A stretch of DNA of 64,000 nt from Gracilaria gracilis (Eukaryota; Rhodophyta; Florideophyceae; Gracilariales; Gracilariaceae). The first letter of the stretch is position 1. The number at the start of each line of letters is the position of its first letter. The notes under the pieces are model-generated. The model did no database searches, was not told where the DNA came from, and saw nothing but the letters and a program-made list of their open reading frames with translations. Of the stretch, positions 42,363 through 52,975 are shown in pieces. The stretch lies in assembly GCA_030374805.1 (NCBI GenBank), contig JARGSG010000013.1:1-64000 (forward strand). Reading direction: 5' to 3'. The position numbers were made by a program, and so were the translations under genes.

Positions 42363-43640
42363 TCACAAGTTCTCCGGATCGTGATCTGGAAAGGCGGCGT
42401 GGGATGAAGCCATGGAACGGAAATCTACATCAAGACGGCGCTTCTTTCGCTCACGATACAACTCCTGCGCTGTACGTCGTTTATCTACTATGTTGCTGCC
42501 GATTGAATAAAGTCGTGTCTTATACTTTCGATAAAAATCACCATCTTCAGCACGAAGAGGATGCCATTTTGCATGCATATTTGTAAGAGCCACAGCCAGG
42601 TGAAAGAAATAGTCGTAGTTGTCTTCCTTCTAACGGTACTTAGAAGACACAACGGACCAAAGGAAACAACAGCGTCCGAAAAAGTTCTCAACAATGATGC
42701 GATCGCTAGCAATATCGCGATTGTCACTGCGCTCTCCTGCCGTCAATGACCCTTTTGGAGGCTGCTTTTTGGGATGGATCCCGCGAAGCATTTCCAAAGC
42801 TCCCTGGTAGCCCTTATCCAAGATTACAGCCCAACTATCAGGATACAGTTCGTGATGCCTTCCTTCGTCAATAATATTTCTTTCATCATTTTTCTTCTGT
42901 AGCTTCTCTCTATGAAAGTCCATATTTCGTACCAACAAGTCGATGTCAGCAATTGAGCCTGGCACATGACTAGTACAGTCGACCGCAAAGCCATTTGGCA
43001 ACACACTTACTTCCACCTTATACCCGTATAATTTGTGCTTCCCACTATAATAAAGCTTTGCCTCTTGCAAGTTTCCAGACGGTCTGTTTGTTTGCTGAAA
43101 CGTGACATCAGTAGCATACAAAGCGTAAGGAAAATTTTTGAACTCTTTGCCTTTCTCGTTTAAAACTTCAATAGTATACTTATCTGTCAGTTCCTTAACA
43201 AACCGTTGGTGTGCGTACATAGATATACCTTGAACGAAGGAGACGACCATTTTTTCAAATGTTGGGCCCTTAATTCCAAACATTCTGGCCATGTAATCCC
43301 ACTGGCCGGCGTGCTTCAAAACAGATAAAGTCACGAATAGCATATCTTTTGCTCCATATTTGCCTCTTTTACCACGACCTACATTCCAATGCGTATTGAT
43401 GTGTCCTACAAGGAATCCAAAAATTTTCTCGAACTCGACGCTGGTGAAATTGGTGATGCTGAGTATACTTTTATTTGAACCATTTTCGTAGAATGAATCG
43501 AACAAGGGAGATGGCGAATCATCTCCTTCGTCGGTGTCCTCATTGTGGACTGTATGTCGTTTAATTTCTGCGGTGCGCTGAACTGCAGTGTCTGCCAGCA
43601 TGCGCAGTGCTGCAGTAGTTTCATCGCGTGATAGTGCCAT
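42363..43640 (-). pseudogene. HARBI1-like DDE transposase with one in-frame TAG
   Basis: 336 codons from ATG 43640 to TAG at 42630-42632, then 88 more codons in the same frame. The catalytic domain follows the DDE_Tnp_4 pattern of PIF/Harbinger: Asp 178 in ALYATDVTFQQ, YYSGKHKLYGYKVEV, VPGSIADIDLL, Asp 275 in VILDKGYQGA and Glu 318 in DRIIVENFFGRC. After the TAG the chain reads KEDNYDYFFHLAVALTNMHA, the usual end of the fold. In relatives a Trp commonly stands at this place, so TGG to TAG is plausible. Only one lesion: recent loss, or a domesticated copy. No terminal repeats or accessory Myb gene found nearby. Confidence 0.75.
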
Positions 43641-44323
43641 GATTTGTTGCGGTGAAGATGACGGCAGAATGGAAAAGACTATAATCTCTATGAAAGATTG
43701 AGTGTTATCCTAGAATCCTGAGTCTTTTCCTGCAATGTTACGTATATGAGCACCAACTGGTTTGGCGCCATTTTTTTGAACCTTTGATAAATCTAATTTT
43801 AGATAATTCTATTTGCAGTTTAAGTAAAATTATTGGGTACTTTTTCGGAGACTCTGTTCTCTTGTTAAACACTACCCTTGTTTCGAATACTTCCGAACAA
43901 CTAGCGGATAAGCAAAGAACTGAAAGAAAGCTCTAGTGTACTGGTTACACCCAACGGAAGGGGCGCCGAGGTGAACTCTGTGCGTTCGGCTGTCGGACGC
44001 ATGATGTGCATCGATCATATTGTTCTGAGCAACGCGATTGGGTTGCAGACATATGCCTTTCTGTCCAATCAAAAACGTCCAAGTTGGAGCGCTGTGCCAC
44101 TGGCAATAAGGGTAATGCATAATGCGCACGCTGCGCTACAATTCGGAATAGTGATGCCAATTCTCGACGCGCCGCATGCATCGACGAAGCAGATATCTTA
44201 CACTCCAGCCCATCTCATATGTAGACCCGGAGCTGCCGAATAGGTTGCCTACAAATACGCCCCTAACGTCTCCTATATCTTCGAAAGCCCGCTCTGTACC
44301 GTCTGCGAAACAAACAACCCACC
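43641..44323. other. gap upstream of two divergent genes
   Basis: About 680 bp between the HARBI-like gene (-) and the spliced gene (+). No repeat recognised. CCACCATGA at the right edge is a good initiation context for the spliced gene. Confidence 0.45.
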
Positions 44324-45531
44324 ATGACTAGAAACAAATCATCAACCTATATGGGCTGGAAGCGATTCTCGGTTCTCAACTACTTCCTCTTCGCTTTAGC
44401 CTGCTCCACAACTTTCAACCGTTCCCGTAGCATCGTTATCCCACACTTTAGAAGACCGCCTGCTAACGATGAAACTTCCGCTGGATCCGCTCTAACTGTA
44501 GCTGGCTTGGACCACTCGAGGTACTCGGAGAAATTTGGACAGGAACTAATCTTGGGACGTAAGTTATATCCAAGCATTTGGCAACTGATTTCGTATGAGA
44601 TTGACTTAAAAATGGCGCTATTTCTTTCTTGTCAGCCCCGAGCCCAAACTCCGACTTAAAAACCTGTGGCCGTTCTCGAAACGGAACCAAGACATGTTCA
44701 AAAGTGGTCTGTGAAGAGTCCCTCATCTTATCAAAAGCTACGACCGTCAACGGTGGCCGTTGCATATGTGAATGTTGTAATGGGGTAAGTTTTTCGAGTT
44801 CGCTTGTACAAGATAAATGTAGAAGCTAACCATGAACGTTTGATGATTTTTGGCAGCAAGAGGCCACTTGCGAGCTGTCTTTTACACCTGTCGGTTCTTT
44901 CTTAGGTTGTGGTTGCATCGGACGCATTACTGAAGATAAAGAAGATTCCTTCACAACAAACGAGGAATCCAGCAGCGAGACGGCTAATTTGACTACTTCT
45001 GATACGCAAACGGAAGGAACGGAAACCGTGCCCGACTGTGTGGAGACTTCTTGGCTAAAACAGAATGGTTTTGCTCACGGAATTCTTCAGGAAAGACGTT
45101 CAGCAACCTTGCTATGCATTCCAGGACTTCCTTGCGGTACGCCAGGACATTTGTTAAGAGAATGCGACGCTGCCGCAAGTAAATCCTGTCTCTTGCGCAC
45201 ATACGAAAATATATGCCAAGAGAGGGATGATTGTACACATCGATGGGCTGATGTGTCTCGTCTCAAACACTCAGTGGACTGGAGTATGGTACAAGCTGCG
45301 GGGTCGAAAGGTAGTGTTATTGTTCTAACCAGTTTAAGTGCGCATACGAGGGAGGGGCGGTTTTCATTCTCATATGGACTGGCGTATGTTGCCGAATGGC
45401 TGAATTCTGCAGGCTTAGGCGATCTTTGCGATGTTGTGGTACTTTTGGTGCTTGGTCTCGGAGATTTGGGAATGAGAACGAAAGCAGTATTCGGAGGACT
45501 CCGTGCAGAGTGGTGGGGTAGGAGTGCCTAA
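44324..45531 (+). CDS. spliced gene for a secreted Cys-rich protein, unknown family
   Basis: Three exons: 44324-44558, 44636-44784 and 44857-45531, 352 residues. Intron 1 (77 nt) has donor GTAAGT and acceptor TTTCTTTCTTGTCAG. Intron 2 (72 nt) has donor GTAAGT and acceptor GATTTTTGGCAG. Splicing keeps one frame (phase 1, then phase 0). The N-terminus is a signal sequence (KRFSVLNYFLFALACSTT), with a second possible start at residue 10. Exon 2 and exon 3 give a Cys-rich body (TCGRSRNGTKTC, CICECCNG, GCGCIGR, LCIPGLPCGTPGH). The last 60 residues (SVIVLTSLSAHTREGRFSF) are less convincing and could lie beyond a further splice site. It is probably a host secreted or surface protein. Confidence 0.65.
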
Positions 45532-45684
45532 ACATAAGCATAATTTGATATCTGCTCACAACGTTTGATGATCAGTATCCCCTATGCAATTACACCCCAG
45601 ATTCAACGGAAGCATTTGTTTTCATTGTCTTTCACTCGAGCCGGACGAAAATTTTCTACTGAGTCTACTGCACTGCTACTACTA

Positions 45685-46300
45685 CTATACTACGATTCTA
45701 ACATAAACTAGTTTCTCCGTAGAATTAAAATCCAAATCTTCTGCCCTGTGGAAAACCTGAGTTTTAAAAAAAGCGGGAACATCTGCACAGAGAATTGGCC
45801 CGAACTGCATGATTGCAAAGTTCGTAGAAGCAACTTGACGGATTAGAAAAATGGCCCAGACTGTCACCATTATTGCATTTCCCGCCATAGTTTCTGAGAT
45901 CCGACCCATGCACATGACAATTGCATTTTCGTTTTTCGTTTCCACTAAGGATTCGATCAAGACTAGAGGTGTTGAGGCAACAAGCGCTGCATCTTCTCTC
46001 GAAAGTCTCGTTTTCCTGTCCAACTCGACCGAGGTATGAATCAGGCCGATTCAAATTTTGAAGCGCAATTTTGTAGGGAACAGCTTCTTCGACAGCAGAG
46101 CGGGTAATTTGTTCCGCCCCTGCCCTTTTCTCACGGGTTGGTTTATATTTCAAACCTCTAGCAATTTTGCGACTCAAAACGATGTCCGCAAACGATAAAA
46201 GCTTTTGAAAATTTTGTCCCCTCACTCTGACTTGATAACGTACTCCGTCGACAGAATGCAATATGGGAAACACAAAAAGAAGACAAATCAAAAGCTTCAT
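45685..46300 (-). pseudogene. secreted or membrane protein, one frameshift
   Basis: ATG 46300 opens with a signal peptide (MKLLICLLFVFPILHSVDG) and continues to about 46030 (EEAVPYKIALQNLNRPDSYL). From there the protein-like frame is shifted by one: LDRKTRLSREDAALVASTPL, then a membrane-like segment (GNAIMVTVWAIFLIRQVAS) and an end at 45685. The unshifted frame becomes Cys-rich and looks artificial. Either a one-base indel has broken the gene or a very small intron was missed. Family not recognised. Confidence 0.45.
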
Positions 46301-47106
46301 CGCCGTAAACCCTTCGACCGGTGATAAGCTTGAAAGCGTGGATAAGAACGGGAGGAGTTAAAATTTTATGACCCGCATATGATGAATATGAGAGCTTTGG
46401 AGGGACTATATCACTAGAACGTGGCGAATTATGTACTACCCCGGGCCTCCTCTCATCATCGCAACCTGCGATTTTGTCAAATTACAACAAGTACTCTCGT
46501 GAACGTAGAAAGGATGATCTGCGGGTAGGTACTTGAGAAATGTCCCCATGACGTCCAAAACGAAAGAAGAGTTGTCAAGGTGAACCTGAACCACGAACAC
46601 TAGCCAACATTATGTGTGTTTGGGTCTGCCTGTTGGTAGTAACGATGTCTCTTGAGATTATGATAATTCCCTCGTCGTTGTGAACTTCTGTTCATCGAAA
46701 TTTTGTCTTTTTTCTACGTGTTGTTCTGGTGCTGGTTCAAAGAACGGAAGGCTATCAAATAGGAAGCTAACATGATTGTTCGACGAAGCATTACGATCAG
46801 AAAACCCTTTTCGAGACAACTGTCATTTGATGAACACATCATTATGGACAGATGTACTGTGTACCTAGCTAGGGGCGGGTCTCGCGAGGAGAAGCGACGC
46901 ACTGTCCCCCTCCCGGCGAGTCTCATGCCTTTCAAAGATTGAATACTGTGTTGGTCTGTCTAGGTTCGTCATCGCCACGCGCACGCGCTGAGGGAAAGGA
47001 AGGAGGCGAAGGCAAGAAATCGGGCACCAGAGAAGTCCGCGGTAGTTGTGAATTTCACCAAACCTCCTGTGGAGAGTAGAATTCTTGTCGTTGCATGTCA
47101 AAAACT
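46301..47106. other. noncoding gap
   Basis: About 800 bp with short frames only; nothing recognised. Confidence 0.45.
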
Positions 47107-47205
47107 GAAAACGAATTGAAAACGAATTGAAAACGAATTGAAAATGAATTGAAAACGAATTGAAAACGAATTGAAAACGAATTGAAAACGAATTGAAAAC
47201 GCTCC
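47107..47205. repeat. 11-bp tandem repeat
   Basis: About nine uninterrupted units of GAATTGAAAAC, one with a T in place of C. It lies at the left edge of duplicated unit A. Confidence 0.9.
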
Positions 47206-47309
47206 CCGCTCTCTACAGTATCCTCGCCAGTCGCCAAACCTTCGTTCGTTCCAAACCTTTGCCGTTGCCTGCCGCCGCGACGCGCCGCCGCCCCTCGAAT
47301 CAGACTACC

Positions 47310-48764
47310 ACACCACTCAAGGTGTGAAGCTATGCGGCGGCGGCTGCATGTCGAACTGCACCTGGCTGGAGGCGCTCGCCGCAGCGCCCGTAGCCTGCTC
47401 CTCCAACCTCTCAACAGCAGCCGAAGACGACACCTCGCCCCACCACCCCCGCTCTCCTCCCAAGCTGGGGTGCAGCGGCAGTCGCAGCTCCACCGGCGGC
47501 GGCTCCACCGGATGCGGCGCCAGGTAGATGCGCTGCGGCGCTAATGCTCCAAGTCGCACTTCCCTTTCGTCGCGCTGAACGAGCTCTCAAACGTGAGCTG
47601 TCCCCATGACGTCTATCGCCGACGGCCGAACGAATGGCGGCGGCAACAAAGTCGCCGCCTGCACCTCCAACTGCTCACCAACATGTTCGCCGTCAACGTC
47701 CACGTAAGGAGCAGCACCGGCGCTTGCGGTCACAAATCGCCAGTTCTGCGACGTCGGTAAGCGAGTCGCATGCCCGCTATGCGCAATCTCAGCGCTCCAG
47801 TGCACGTCGTCGCGTACGTCGGCAGCAGCGGCTAGCACATCCTGTAGCGCCACTTCCGCTCCGTTCGCCAGGGCTTCTCGCCGGCGCCGGCGTCGTTCCC
47901 GAATCTCCTGTCGACGGCAGTCACGCCGACGGCTGTACTCCAGCGTGGCGACGTCAATGACATCGCTGCGACGTCAATGACATCGCTGCGACGTCAACGA
48001 CATCGCTGCGACGTCAACGACATCGCTGCAACGTCAACGACATCGCTGCGACGTCAACGACATCGCTGCGACGTCAACGACATCGCTGCAACGTCAACGA
48101 CATCGCTGCGGCTCGATGAGCCCGACGCTGCCGTAGGCGGGATGGGCGGCGTGTGGGAGGATACCGCACTGCCTCCGTCCACTCGGTGACGACGGCGAGC
48201 GCGCCGATCCGCGCTGCTCAGCCCCGCGCTGTTCAGCCCGGCTTCGGTAGCCGTACGCTTGTAGCCCCGCCGCGAAGACGGCAGCCCGGAAACCGGTAAC
48301 AAGTGCCGTGCGTCTTGCTCACGGCTCTCTAAAGGCTGTCCATTGCGGTCGGCGGCTCGGTGACGTCGGCAGGTAGGTTGAAACGGGCCTTCAACTTGGA
48401 TTTGACCAGCTGTGTGGTAGGCGGCTCCGGATGTCGAGGGCAACACTTCAGTTGGCGGTGCAAGGCCAGCTTCGTTATCGTTCTCGGCGGCTCGAGGGCG
48501 ACGAAGAGCAACTGGATCCAACAAAGGCAGCTCGGCCTCCTCCGCGCCGCGTTTTCGACCGCGAGTGACGGAGGGCGGCGAAATGGCGATCGCGAACGGT
48601 AAAGTGCGAATCGGGTTCATATCTGCTGCCACACGCTGCTCTGCGAGACGGTTTAGCGTTAGTGGCAGCGTTGAATGGGAACGCTGGATGTCCAAGGTGG
48701 GGTTTCCATGATCAGCTGCGCGGAAAGAGGGTGTAGAGGGGCGTTCTGATGCTGTAGAACTCAT
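47310..48764 (-). pseudogene. Arg/Pro-rich protein of the dispersed unit, copy A, disrupted
   Basis: Starts MSSTASERPSTPS at ATG 48764, matching MSSTTSERPSTPS of copy B. It continues through RGRKRGAEEAELPLLDPVAL, CRRHRAADRNGQP, LPSSRRGYKRTATEAGL and RRARRRHRVDGGS. The frame is then lost in a 20-bp repeat, after which MALQDVLAAAADVRDDVHWS and the end region RIYLAPHPVEPPPVELRLPL, WGEVSSSAAVERLEEQA are still readable in other frames. The basic, disordered protein is probably nuclear. Its function is unknown. Confidence 0.5.
47950..48109. repeat. 20-bp tandem repeat, eight units
   Basis: Eight units of GACGTCAACGACATCGCTGC with one or two changes each. Copy B has a single unit at the same place. 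The 140 bp of extra sequence is not a multiple of three and breaks the reading frame of copy A. Confidence 0.9.
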
Positions 48765-49417
48765 TGCAGTTAGGGAGGTAATAAACGACTGAGGTTGCAA
48801 AGGTGCGAGCGACGGGCAGTGAATGCGTGAAGTGCAGAAGCTGCGTGCTGCTTATGTGGGGTGGGATGATGCTCCATCTGTATGAGCGCCAGCATCACCG
48901 CGATGGCGACGACGTTGGAAGCGGCGGTTTCCGCTTTAGGGGCGACGATGTCGGCGGTGGTTGAAGCGGCGCATGTGGAGTGGAAACGTTGATAAGCTCG
49001 TTGCGCATCCGCCAGCTGCGCGCCTTGAACACGAAGCTCCGCAGCTCATTCGCAATTGAATGAGCGCAGCTCGCGGAGAGGTGTGCACACTACACACACA
49101 CATGTGTGTGTAGTGAAACGCAGGACGACAGTAAAGAGCCATTGCGACGTGTCCACGTCCGATATTTTCACTTGAGTGTGGTGAAGTCAAAAACTGCCCG
49201 TGTTTTCTTCACATGATATCTTGCGTCCAAAGCTCTACTCAAGCTAGAGAAAGTGCTCAGATATCCGTAAGTATGGGGAGCAAGACGGGGCTCGAGCGAT
49301 AATCTCACTCGAGCTGAAAGGAAATGGGGTGTTTGTCATTGTGACCTCCAGCGCCACGACTGTCACCGAACAATCGGTTGGTGAACCGCCTTAGATATTC
49401 AATTCGGTCAGCAGAAG

Positions 49418-50624
49418 TGACACAATAAATCTTACGTTTGTGGACAACGCAGTGGGCGGGCTTCAAAGAGCTTCTTCCACACGTCGATTGACTTCCACTT
49501 GAACAGCTTGCCCCTGTCCAAATCCACCTTATCCCGGAGATTATACACTTTCCTTCTTGATCGTGTCGTCAACAGTCTCAAACTACACAGGTTGAGAAAA
49601 GCTTTGGACCCCATTATGCTTCCTTCCTGTGGCTTTGAAGAAGCTCTTCGTTAGCATTAGGCTGATGATTTTCACTCATCGGAGCCATTACTTTATTCTA
49701 GTCAGTAAAGAACGTGCAAATCACTCAGAAGTTTACCCAAACTCCCAGCGCTAATGTATACCAGATGACACTAAAATGAATGTCTCTCAACAATTTATGG
49801 GCTCGATAAGGCAGGTTTCCTACTCCTGTTGCCCAAGCACAAGTCTTGTTCTATAACGAGAAAAGTTCGAAGCTTGTATGGACTTGGGGGTCTGAAGGGT
49901 CACCTATATCGTATAAGATGCTCTAGAGCTAGAGATATAGTTTCTAGGGTCTCTCATCAGTGAGAAAAGTATTTGAGATGCACGAATTTGTGAAGAAACT
50001 GAAACATCGTAGTGAAACACTTGGCACGTTGTACTGACTGCGGTCGTTGGCGCCCGAGAAGAGCCAGGGACCGATGGCGTCAGTGGAATTAGAGGATGAG
50101 CCGTCCATTTGAACACGCGCGTACGCTGCGATGTAGCTGGCGAGTTGAGATTTTGCTGGGTAGTGATTTAGAGGGATTTGAGCGCTTGTGGGCGATATGC
50201 AGATGCATCGAGAAAGCACAAGTCGGACCTGGCTCTTGTTTGCGAGAAACACAGCTTTTACTCTCGGTGCAGCGTGAAGTTGTGCACGTCGCTCACAGTC
50301 TCTGAGCAAAGTGGATCTAGAAGGATTTGAAGTTGGGCGGAACCATAGATCTTTGACCTAGAGGGAAATGAGTTTCCAGCTTTTTCGATCTTATCCAGTA
50401 TTGACAAGAATGGGACCTTAGATGTCGGTTGAAATCAATGCTCTTTCTAAACTAAATTCGGTCTCATCAAGTGCGTGGACCTTGGATGTAGCTAGAACAT
50501 AGCAAACACACGGTGTTTGCCATTTCGTTTGCATTAATGCGCCGTTTCGAGTACCGTTCTACCGCCATCGTTTCTCAATGCTCTCTGTACAATTATTGCC
50601 ATCATGTCGAGTTAACCACACCCA
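49418..50624. other. gap with only weak frames
   Basis: 1.2 kb between dispersed unit A and the hairpin. Frames of 60-120 codons on the minus strand show no recognisable domain or codon pattern. Confidence 0.4.
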
Positions 50625-50729
50625 ATCGAACGATCTCTGGATCTATTCACGTGACTCTGACATATAACACTCTTGATAAGTCGTGTTTATATGTCAGAGT
50701 CACGTGAAGTGGCCCAGAGATCGTTCGAT
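50625..50729. repeat. 105-bp near-perfect hairpin
   Basis: Two arms of about 47 bases, starting ATCGAACGATCTCTGG, are inverted around a short spacer. They match throughout except for seven consecutive bases (ATCTATT in one arm, GCCACTT in the other). Each arm holds CACGTGACTCTGACATATA. It could be a fold-back MITE or the gene of a hairpin RNA. Confidence 0.85.
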
Positions 50730-51039
50730 AAGCGATTCGTATCAACAAAGTCGTGCGATAACGGGTTTCTTGACAGCTGAATGGGTCCCTCGCCTTCGGC
50801 TTGAGCCCTAATTCAACCGTCTCGTGCACTATTATCTACACTCGCTTGCCGAGATAACTTATACGATCAAAGAAAGCCAGTCGGGGCAACCGAACCAGTG
50901 CCTCGAGGCACCTTTGCAGTCGCCCCGACTTCCCAGTGAACACGCCGCGAGGCGCATTCGCTGGGTAGCCCAATTGGATAAAAGCGACCCACAGCGCGCA
51001 AAGCGCAGCATGTGTCACATGTGTCACAACGCGGTCCGC
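50730..51039. other. short gap
   Basis: About 310 bp with no recognised feature. Confidence 0.4.
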
Positions 51040-51645
51040 TCAGCAATCGCACCGCCGTGGGAGATTCGGGTCGCCACCACCGACAGGTAATGCGCCTTTA
51101 CCTAAACACAGGGTGCAGATACTGTGGCATACACGACCGCAGTCGCTTGGCGGACGCTTGTTCAGATCCGCAACAGCAGATTGCTGTGCGGACCACCGAC
51201 AGCGGAATAACATTGGGCCATTGTCACACCGCCGCCGTTTGCGTGCACGCTGCTTCGGCAATGCTGAAGCTGCGCGCTTGATCCCAGGAGCGCGCCACTC
51301 GAGCTTCGCATACCATTGATCATTGAGACACAACTTGACGTCCTTGAAGCGCGACTCATCCAGATACCCGCCGTAGAACGGTGGTTGTGGAGTGAGGAAG
51401 TCGACTTCCATTCTGTCCGGTGCCAACTCAATGTCATATGGATCTTGCCAAGCAATTCCATCCCGGAACGTGTCTCTTTCTGGAGGGCCCCACAAGAACA
51501 ACGTCACTTGCGAGAGCAGAGGGTGTAGCGTCTTACGGGTATCCCTTTCCCAGTGAGCCACTAGTTGGATGAGGAAAAGGCCAGCGCAACCTGAGATCAT
51601 GAAGAGAACAAAGTCAAAAAGAAGGTTGAAAAGAACCGAAATCAT
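51040..51645 (-). CDS. possible single-pass membrane protein, unknown
   Basis: 201 codons from the first ATG. Residues 1-30 are a hydrophobic anchor or signal (ISVLFNLLFDFVLFMISGCA). A soluble part follows with a Trp/Tyr-rich globular look (DPYDIELAPDRMEVDF, SRFKDVKLCLNDQWYAKLEW), and then an Arg/Lys-rich and Cys-containing tail (KQRARKRRRCDNG) that may in truth be intron or untranslated sequence. No family recognised. Confidence 0.4.
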   Translation of the reverse strand: MISVLFNLLFDFVLFMISGCAGLFLIQLVAHWERDTRKTLHPLLSQVTLFLWGPPERDTFRDGIAWQDPYDIELAPDRMEVDFLTPQPPFYGGYLDESRFKDVKLCLNDQWYAKLEWRAPGIKRAASALPKQRARKRRRCDNGPMLFRCRWSAQQSAVADLNKRPPSDCGRVCHSICTLCLGKGALPVGGGDPNLPRRCDC

Positions 51646-52156
51646 TTTGGACACAAAAAAGCAGTTTAGGCTTTCTGTCAAAGACGTACTTGCGACGAGG
51701 GAGTCGGGAGAAGCTGTCGGGGGTGTGGTGGCGGGGGTTAAGTAGAGAAGTAGCTCCGCCGCGGAGTCTTAATTACAATGGGAGCGAGAACAGAACAGAG
51801 AGAACGCGTTTGGTGCAAGTCATAATTCGAAGACCACGACGAGTACCAAGTTATTTTTAGTGAGTGAAGAAAGGGTTTTGCACTTGCTCGAAGTACCACA
51901 TGGAACTCACATTGCATGGAAGCATCTCACGGACCAACACACAACGCATGTTCAAAGAATACGATCAATGACGCGTGCAGTTATTTATATCGAGGTGTTT
52001 ACTATGCCTCCAACAGACCAAGCTCATGGTCTGCGGTGAATCGCACCCCATGAATATCTTGTCCACAAAGACACGGATTAGTAAAAAGAAACAATACATG
52101 GGGTACGTCTTTACCCGGTGAAATGGATGCAGGCTATGGATGGGGCTGCGGAGAGT
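51646..52156. other. gap
   Basis: About 500 bp, no gene or repeat recognised. Confidence 0.4.
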
Positions 52157-52975
52157 TCAGAGAGGGATACTACAAGTGTGAGGAAGGTTGACGTTGTGTT
52201 TCCCATGTGGCGAGAATTCATGATCTACGCCTGGGTCGGCGTTATGTGCGACGTACGGGGAGAACCAAGCACTGCTGAAAGATGAGAGCTGCGGCACATG
52301 TGCGGCTGGACAGCAGCATTCCCATGGTGTCGAAGACGGATGCATGGATTGTGATCCAGGGGTTTACACAGACGTTCCGAACGTGATACAGCTTTGGGGG
52401 CAACTCATTCTGCAGCAGACGCGCGACCAGCTGCGTGGGGGTGCTCCAGGGGGGAATTGTACATGAAGAACACGAGTAGTTGCAGAGCATGGGCGCCCGG
52501 CATGAGGTACAGTCGGTATGCGCTCATTTGATATACATCAAGGCTGAATCATCACGTTTGTCAATCAATACGACTTTGTGCGCGCTACCAGGAGAGAAGA
52601 TTTGCGCATGGGGGCACTCATCGTGCTTCTTGTGTGCCGGGAGCAGTGTACATGGCGGACGTTGACATTGAACGCTGCAGATCTTCCTCCTCGATTACAA
52701 ATCCCAAGTCTGTGATGGTGATACGGGCATCGGACGCGATTGAATCGCCGTACCAGATGCACTCTAGTGTGAGGTTTTGCAGTACATAACCTTTGGGCTG
52801 CATTTTCTATATTCTCTCTGCGATCTGCTTCCCGATGTTCCGTGCCTCCGACTTCGGCACCCTACCACCGCGTTTTGGGACAACCTGGCACCACTGCTGG
52901 CTACGAAGTGCTTTAGAGATGCGCACATCAGAGACGGGGAGTGTGATTTCCGGACCTAGGTATCGAATTGGTCTC
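52157..52975 (-). pseudogene. disrupted gene for an unrecognised protein
   Basis: Protein-like sequence continues on the minus strand across several short frames: YLGPEITLPVSDVRISKALR, then RGGRVPKSEARNIGKQIAER, a TAG, then YVLQNLTLECIWYGDSIASD and ARITITDLGFVIEEEDLQ. After a frame change comes KKHDECPHAQIFSPGSAHKV, then VLIDKRDDSALMYIK, a TGA, then TDCTSCRAPMLCNYSCSSC and LARLLQ-type sequence to about 52240. Both stops could come from CAG and CGA by C-to-T. Introns could explain part of the interruption. Function unknown. Confidence 0.35.

Larger units (their letters stand above)
47207..49417 (-). repeat. dispersed unit, copy A
   Basis: This 2.2-kb segment is collinear with 54775-56833. Shared landmarks on the plus strand include CGCCGCCCCTCGAAT, GCTATGCGGCGGCGG, CAAGCTGGGGTGCAGCGGCA, GAAGCGGCGCATGTGGAGTG, CTCAGATATCCGTAAG, ACCGCCTTAGATATTCAATT and a common right end at CAGCAGAAG. 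Homology stops at exactly that point in both copies, as at the end of a mobile element. No terminal repeats found. Confidence 0.75.

Noticed and set aside
95..43640. Reassigned stop codons (TAA/TAG read as Gln)
   Set aside because: Gln is coded by ordinary CAA and CAG throughout, intact genes end in TAA and TAG, and frameshifts accompany the stops, so decay is simpler.
47950..48109. CRISPR-like array
   Set aside because: Units are directly adjacent 20-mers without spacers, in a eukaryotic context.
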